Assembly (NCBI GenBank): GCA_023105745.1
Contig: JALGQZ010000009.1
Span: 13,440,564 to 13,504,563, forward strand
Source: Austropuccinia psidii
Taxonomy: Eukaryota; Basidiomycota; Pucciniomycetes; Pucciniales; Sphaerophragmiaceae
Direction of reading: 5' to 3'
DNA: 64,000 bases
The position numbers were made by a program, and so were the translations under genes. Positions 59,353-64,000 of this stretch are shown here, piece by piece. A model generated the notes under the pieces. It saw only the letters and a program-made list of their open reading frames with translations, was not told where the DNA came from and ran no database searches. Every line of letters begins with the position of its first letter. The first letter of the stretch is position 1.

Positions 59353-61574
59353 AATTCAATAGAAATTGGATTTTAGGGGGGGAAAGTCAAAGGCCAAAAA
59401 TAGATGAAGGTTAACATAAAATATGAAAGTTTTATGTAAATATTTGGCAATTGACACTTATTTAGAGGGTAATTCAATCATTGGAAACTTTAATTTGTGC
59501 CAAACACTTGTTAGAGCTTCAGTAATTCATGTATGAAGACATGGCCTAATGAAGGGCATTAAAACTCAATATTCTAATGAAACAGGTTCATCTCAACATG
59601 AAACCTATTCATTGAAAATAAATTGAGTAATTTCTCATGAATTACAAGGTTTTATGCAAAATTCAACATATCTTAAATTACACTACAAAACATCTTTCTG
59701 TAAGTAGTGTAACACAAATTTCTTTGGTAAAAATACCAGTATGGGCATTTTGAGCCAATTTATAAAGTTAAACTTAATTGACCTTTTTTTAAAAAAGAAA
59801 TATCAAAGTTGAAAAAAATTTCATATTCTCTTGATGGCTAATACAAGAGAGACAAATGAAATAAAAAATACATATGTTGGCTTAGATGGAGCAGGGATTT
59901 ATCCAACATTAATATGATTGTTGATGATCATTGAAAATCATGCTATATTGCAGTAACCACCTCTGATTGGTGGTTACTGAAATTTTTAAGTAATTGTTGA
60001 CTGTCACAGTCAATGATTACTCAAAAATGAGTAATAGCAAAAAAAATTATTATGTGGTTAATCTGCTTATGTAAGATTTTCAATGATTCCTTAACCACAT
60101 AATTCAGTCCAAGGCATTGTCAACAATCCATTTGGAAGTGGTTGGAGCTATCAGCTCCAACCACTTATAGTACAAATTCTTTAATTCAGTTTAACAATTT
60201 TTTTTGTATCCAAATCAAATTGGGGCAATAGCATAAGGATTTTTGTTATTGAAAAACAAAAATATCCTCCATTCAATCAAAAATAAAACTTTTTTAATTA
60301 TTCCTAATAGGTATTCATTATTCACTTATTTCTTTGTTTAGTTCTTGAGAAGAATTTGCACAAATTTTTTCCCTGAATTTGAGGAAGGTTTAATTGAGAA
60401 GTTCAAAATTATTATCTAATTTAAGGGTTTCAGTTTTTTATTATTAGTAGGAGGAGCAAAATATCCATTTGGAATGATTAAGTTCATAAGAGAATGAAGT
60501 AAAAAGATAATTCTCATTTCTCAAAAAAAATTGCCCTCCATAGATGGAAAAGTTAAAATATCACTTGGAAACTAATTAAATCCAAAGAAAGGAATTTCCA
60601 TTCAATATAGCAAGCAAAAGGTAAAATTCATGTAACATGAGATGAATGTAATATTTGCAAATATGAAAAAATTGATAAACATCAAGCTTAAACATATGAA
60701 TAAATAAAGGTTGTCAGATTTACTAAGATACTACAGATATATTTGCATTGGCTTCATATAATCTATATAGGCATCAGCTATTAGAGCTATATTTGACTCC
60801 TTGATATAGCTTCTACTTTAATTTTCTCAAATTTCACCGTGAGCAATATGGTATTTTCAAAAGAATTTCCAATTTAAGGATGTGGGTATTCCAAATCATC
60901 AGTGAGATAATTGATTCAATTCATAATATTAAGTATAAAATTTAACATAGTATTTTGCCTGATTGAATATTGATAAATTTCATTCACAAAGTGCCAAATT
61001 GGCAATGATGAATTGGAAAAATCTCTTGAAATATATATACATGAGTTAAAGAAATGTGGATGTAGCTTGGAACTCAGCTTGATATAATGTGGTCATAAGG
61101 CCAAAGTCTTTTCAATTTGTTTCAAAGCTGAATCCAAGTTGACTCCCTTTCATTACCATCCCAAAACCAGCTTACCTGAATACTTTTGACAAATATTTTT
61201 CCACTATTTCCCTCATTGATGTGGAAAATATACATGAATATATATATGTAATACCATTTATTATCACAGCCCACATCCACCTTTTGCTTTGATTTAAAGT
61301 AAAATCTTCAAATTCTGTGTATTGAACTCAAATATTTCATTATTAAATTCTGCACTTTAAAATTCAATTAAGTTGGAGTGATAATGAAATCTCTTTCAAA
61401 AAGATATTTTTAATGTTGACAAAAATTCCACCACAAGTAGGAAAACTGGTAGCTTGATCAATTCCAAGAAAAAGGTACTCAATTTTTTTCTTTCAGATTT
61501 CATTAAGTATAATATAAAGTTGAATAAACTTACAATATCTAAAATCATAGAATAACAAAAAGAAGATTCACCAA
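59353..61574. other. Spacer upstream of family Y, with hairpin cluster
   Basis: No coding region is recognised. It contains the palindrome cluster at 59951-60166 and otherwise ordinary AT-rich sequence. It separates the minus-strand family Y gene from plus-strand family X and Tnp2 sequences and so is a candidate divergent control region. Confidence 0.55.
59951..60166. repeat. Cluster of hairpins built on an AACCAC/GTGGTT word
   Basis: Hairpins, in order: CAGTAACCACC/GGTGGTTACTG (59951-59979, 11-bp perfect arms); GTAATTGTTGACTG/CAGTCAATGATTAC (59990-60020, 12 of 14); ATTACTCA/TGAGTAAT (60016-60035); ATTATGTGGTTAA/TTAACCACATAAT (60049-60103, 13-bp perfect); AAGTGGTTGGAGCT/AGCTCCAACCACTT (60136-60166, 14-bp perfect, loop ATC). 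Three of the five share AACCAC in their arms, which would be unlikely by chance. Confidence 0.88.
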
Positions 61575-61941
61575 GAAGTGGCATCAGAGCTCATCCTCAA
61601 GGATATACCAAGAGCAGCTGCAGTCTTTTTAGTAGATGGAATGATATCTGATGTCAAGCCAGAATCTCCTGGCCAGGCACTTCTCTCAATGTCTTGGAGA
61701 TCCAATCAAACTTCTTGATGAGGGCTACAAACAGCTTGCAAATAATACAAGAGCCAAAAGGGACCACAATAACAAAATACAACAACTTACACCAGACCCT
61801 CATATCCCCAAAGCTCGAGGATTTGGAAATATACCCAATAAAATTCCATCCAATTGGGTAGCACCAGATGCTTTGGCATCATTAACAGATGTGGAAAGAA
61901 GGGGAATAAAGCTCAAGAACCTGTTGACCTCTGACTTGTGA
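61575..61941 (+). pseudogene. Family X protein, C-terminal fragment (block B)
   Basis: The plus strand reads LILKDIPRAAAVFLVDGMIS and SPGQALLSMSWRSNQT. After a one-base shift it continues LLDEGYKQLANNTRAKRDHN, then IPNKIPSNWVAPDALASLTD and VERRGIKLKNLL, ending at TGA 61939-61941. WRS, an LD helix, a basic patch, a K-I/V-P segment and LT(N/D)xE occur in the same order as the C-terminus at 1140-1562. The N-terminal aromatic region of family X was not found upstream, so this is a fragment or its other exons are distant. It lies 1.4 kb before the next Tnp2 gene. Confidence 0.5.
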
Positions 61942-63370
61942 TTGATAAGCTTAGATCTATGACTAGAAGTCCAACTGTTACCCAGTCCTCATATCTACAA
62001 ATATAAACAATTCCTAATTTCCACTCTTGAAAATCTTTCCCAACATAAAAAAAACCCACTATTTTCTGTAATTTCATCCTTATAAAAACAATATTTTTTT
62101 ACTGTTTTTTTGCACATATCAGATCCAAGATATAAGCTATATACTTTAAATTGTATATCAGTATAAAAATAATATTGAAATTGAAGTTCCCATTTACCCC
62201 CAGCTAGAAAGATTTCCACTTGAATCCCAAAGACACATGCCAGAAAATTGTAAGAATGTGACATTTATCTAAATTTTTGAGCGGAATTATTCAAAAAAAA
62301 TAGTTAAAATATTTTGAATTGACATATAAATAACCATCCATAAACCTTTTCTTGAATCAATCTCATTGGCTACCTTAAACAGAAAAATAAAGAGCCAAAA
62401 GCCTTTTCAAAATGGAAAGATAATCTTTGAACAGACATTTGCTATATAAATTTCACTAATCTTAACAAAATTGAAGACAGATGTCATACATTCCTTTGAA
62501 AGTCTAAATTCAATATCAATGGGAACTTTGCAAACCTAGTTTACCTTTGATAAAATATCTCACCAAAATATTTGAATACTTGTACAATTAATTCTAATAA
62601 CTGGCTTGAGCCAAACATTATAGATAATCATTTCAATAAAGATCATATCCCTTTGTAAAACTTCCAAGTTTGAAATTTCAATTGAATCTACAAACTTTAC
62701 ATTCATCATCAAACAAATCAAATAATAATACCCAATTCCCTAAATAGATGAACAAAGAGTTGGAAAAATTTATATTTGCAAATGCCCTACTTGTATCCTA
62801 AAGGTTTGCCAAATTGGGGGTAATACATAACAAGGAGTTGGGAGATCCAAAAAGGCTCATTCAAATCATCAGGAGTCCTTAACTGAAAGCCTCCAGGTGA
62901 GTGTACATCACAGCAAAATCAAATGAAAAATTCATCACTATTTAAAGGATTACCCTGTTCAAAAATATTTCATATTTTATATTTTAGAATGAGAACGTTT
63001 ATCATCTACCCCACAGGAATAGAGACTTCCATCTCAGGAAAACAACTCGAATTATAGTGGTGGTTGTTTTTCTTTAATCCGATTATTCACCACAGATGAT
63101 TATTCAACTTATATTCAGCTGAATGTTTTTTTTATTTATTTATCAATTTTACACAGATATTCAGCATGCTATCTTTAGTTGAGAAACATCCACACCTTTT
63201 TATCAATGCACAGAAAATCCCCAACCTACTACATAATATGAGAACATTTATTATTTAACTAGCATTCCACTCCCCTCCTTCCTGTATCAGTAACCAACAG
63301 TAACTGTATCTACTATTCAAATTGTACATGACAACATTCAAAAGGGATTAGTGACCATAACTGCACAAAA
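61942..63370. other. Intergenic, no gene recognised
   Basis: AT-rich spacer between the family X fragment and the Tnp2 gene at the right edge. The minus frame at 61995-62264 shows no motif. It probably includes the promoter and first exon(s) of the downstream Tnp2 gene, which I could not delimit; a TTTTACACAG splice-acceptor-like sequence lies near 63150. Confidence 0.4.
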
Positions 63371-63379
63371 AGTATCAAA

Positions 63380-64000
63380 TTGGAACAAAAAAAGATTTCA
63401 ACAAGTGCCAAAATTCAACAAACACCAGATTTCAGTGTTGAAATTCCCAAAAGTCTGAAAACTGTTGCAAAAAGATTGCACCTGTTGAGCACCTTCAAGA
63501 CCCACATATGTTGCCAAACATGCTTTTTCCTATATGCAGATTTGGAGAAGAAGCAGGTTTTTGGAACCAAATGTCATCAAGATTTGAAAATACCTTGGTG
63601 TATACAGCCTTTTTATGGAAAATACAGACACCAACAAAAATGCAACACCCTCTTATATCATCAAAAGATAAACAACCAAAAACTACAACCCACAAAATAG
63701 TTCCACTTCCAATCTTTAAAAATGGATCTGAAACAAGCTTATGATTCCCCTCTTTGAAAAATCCTTGGACTCACCCCAGAAATCAAGTTATGGGAAAGAA
63801 GAATTTATTTTTGAAATATCAGATGGCCATGTTTGGAAAAAAATTGTAGATAATGAAAGCTTGAAGCTCACTGATAATCCTGCAAAGTTGGTTTTTGGCT
63901 TGTATATTGACTGGCCAACCCACATGGATCCAAGATTGGCTCAAGGAGTATTTCACTTGGGGTTATTCTTTGGATTTGCTTCAATCTTTCTCCTGAACAA
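63380..64000 (+). pseudogene. Tnp2-type transposase, partial (runs off right edge)
   Basis: The frame from 63380 carries VEIPKSLKTVAKRLHLLSTF and THICCQTCFFLYADLEKKQV, the Cys-rich segment that precedes the Tnp2 catalytic core, with further Cys downstream. After a stop at 63698-63700 and frame changes, EEFIFEISDGHVWKKIVD and KLVFGLYIDW follow. A one-base loss then shifts the reading to NPHGSKIGSRSISLGVILWI and CFNLSPE. DW-NP-G...S.SLG...CFNLSPE matches DWFNPCSNK...SIGPILLTCLNLPP of the gene at 24826-28134. Similarity between the two copies is low, so they represent distinct Tnp2 lineages. The gene continues beyond the window. Confidence 0.8.

Overview
This is an AT-rich eukaryotic window made almost entirely of mobile-element genes and their remains. 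Short GT-AG introns (about 54-76 bp), no operons, a Ty3/gypsy element of a type I associate with rust fungi, and several multi-copy Ser/Pro-rich or basic proteins of rust-like style point to a basidiomycete of the order Pucciniales. A large, transposon-bloated genome such as Austropuccinia psidii would fit best. That species call rests on memory of similar proteins and was not checked by any search. No tRNA, rRNA or clear conserved host gene was seen.

Layout. (1) 1-5315 is one copy of a block of more than 5.1 kb whose second copy lies at 32169-37284, in the same orientation and about 95% identical by eye. Each copy holds the end of a Ser/Pro-rich protein gene ('family Y', +), a small basic protein gene ('family X', +) and a convergent SNF2-type ATPase gene (-). 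(2) 5316-7020 is a decayed minus-strand gene with a BED-like zinc finger. (3) 8170-18832 is an unknown minus-strand gene split by a Ty3/gypsy retrotransposon (8739-18467, with LTRs, primer-binding site, polypurine tract and gag-pol ending in a chromodomain-like tail). (4) 20815-33545 is a cassette: family Y (-), a cluster of four hairpin repeats, a divergent Tnp2-type transposase (+), family X (+), then a second Y (+) and X (+) that belong to duplicate copy 2. (5) 33559-35992 is the better-preserved SNF2 gene (-). (6) 37285-47760 is AT-rich and without recognisable genes, with several perfect palindromes. (7) 47760-50440 is a decayed Ty1/copia element. (8) 50640-57200 is mostly empty, with weak minus-strand remnants, a foldback/MITE-like hairpin and a small GC-rich island. 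(9) 57200-64000 repeats the cassette logic: family Y (-), a hairpin cluster, a family X tail (+) and the 5' part of another Tnp2 gene (+).

How it fits together. Tnp2, X, Y and SNF2 genes recur together in a limited set of arrangements: Y(-) / hairpin cluster / Tnp2(+) / X(+), and Y(+) / X(+) / SNF2(-). I infer a multi-gene DNA transposon lineage in which Tnp2 is the transposase, X and Y are accessory proteins, the hairpin clusters are candidate subterminal or regulatory sites, and the SNF2 ATPase is a candidate chromatin-acting cargo. All copies here carry stops, frameshifts or damaged splice sites, so the window records relics rather than demonstrably active elements.
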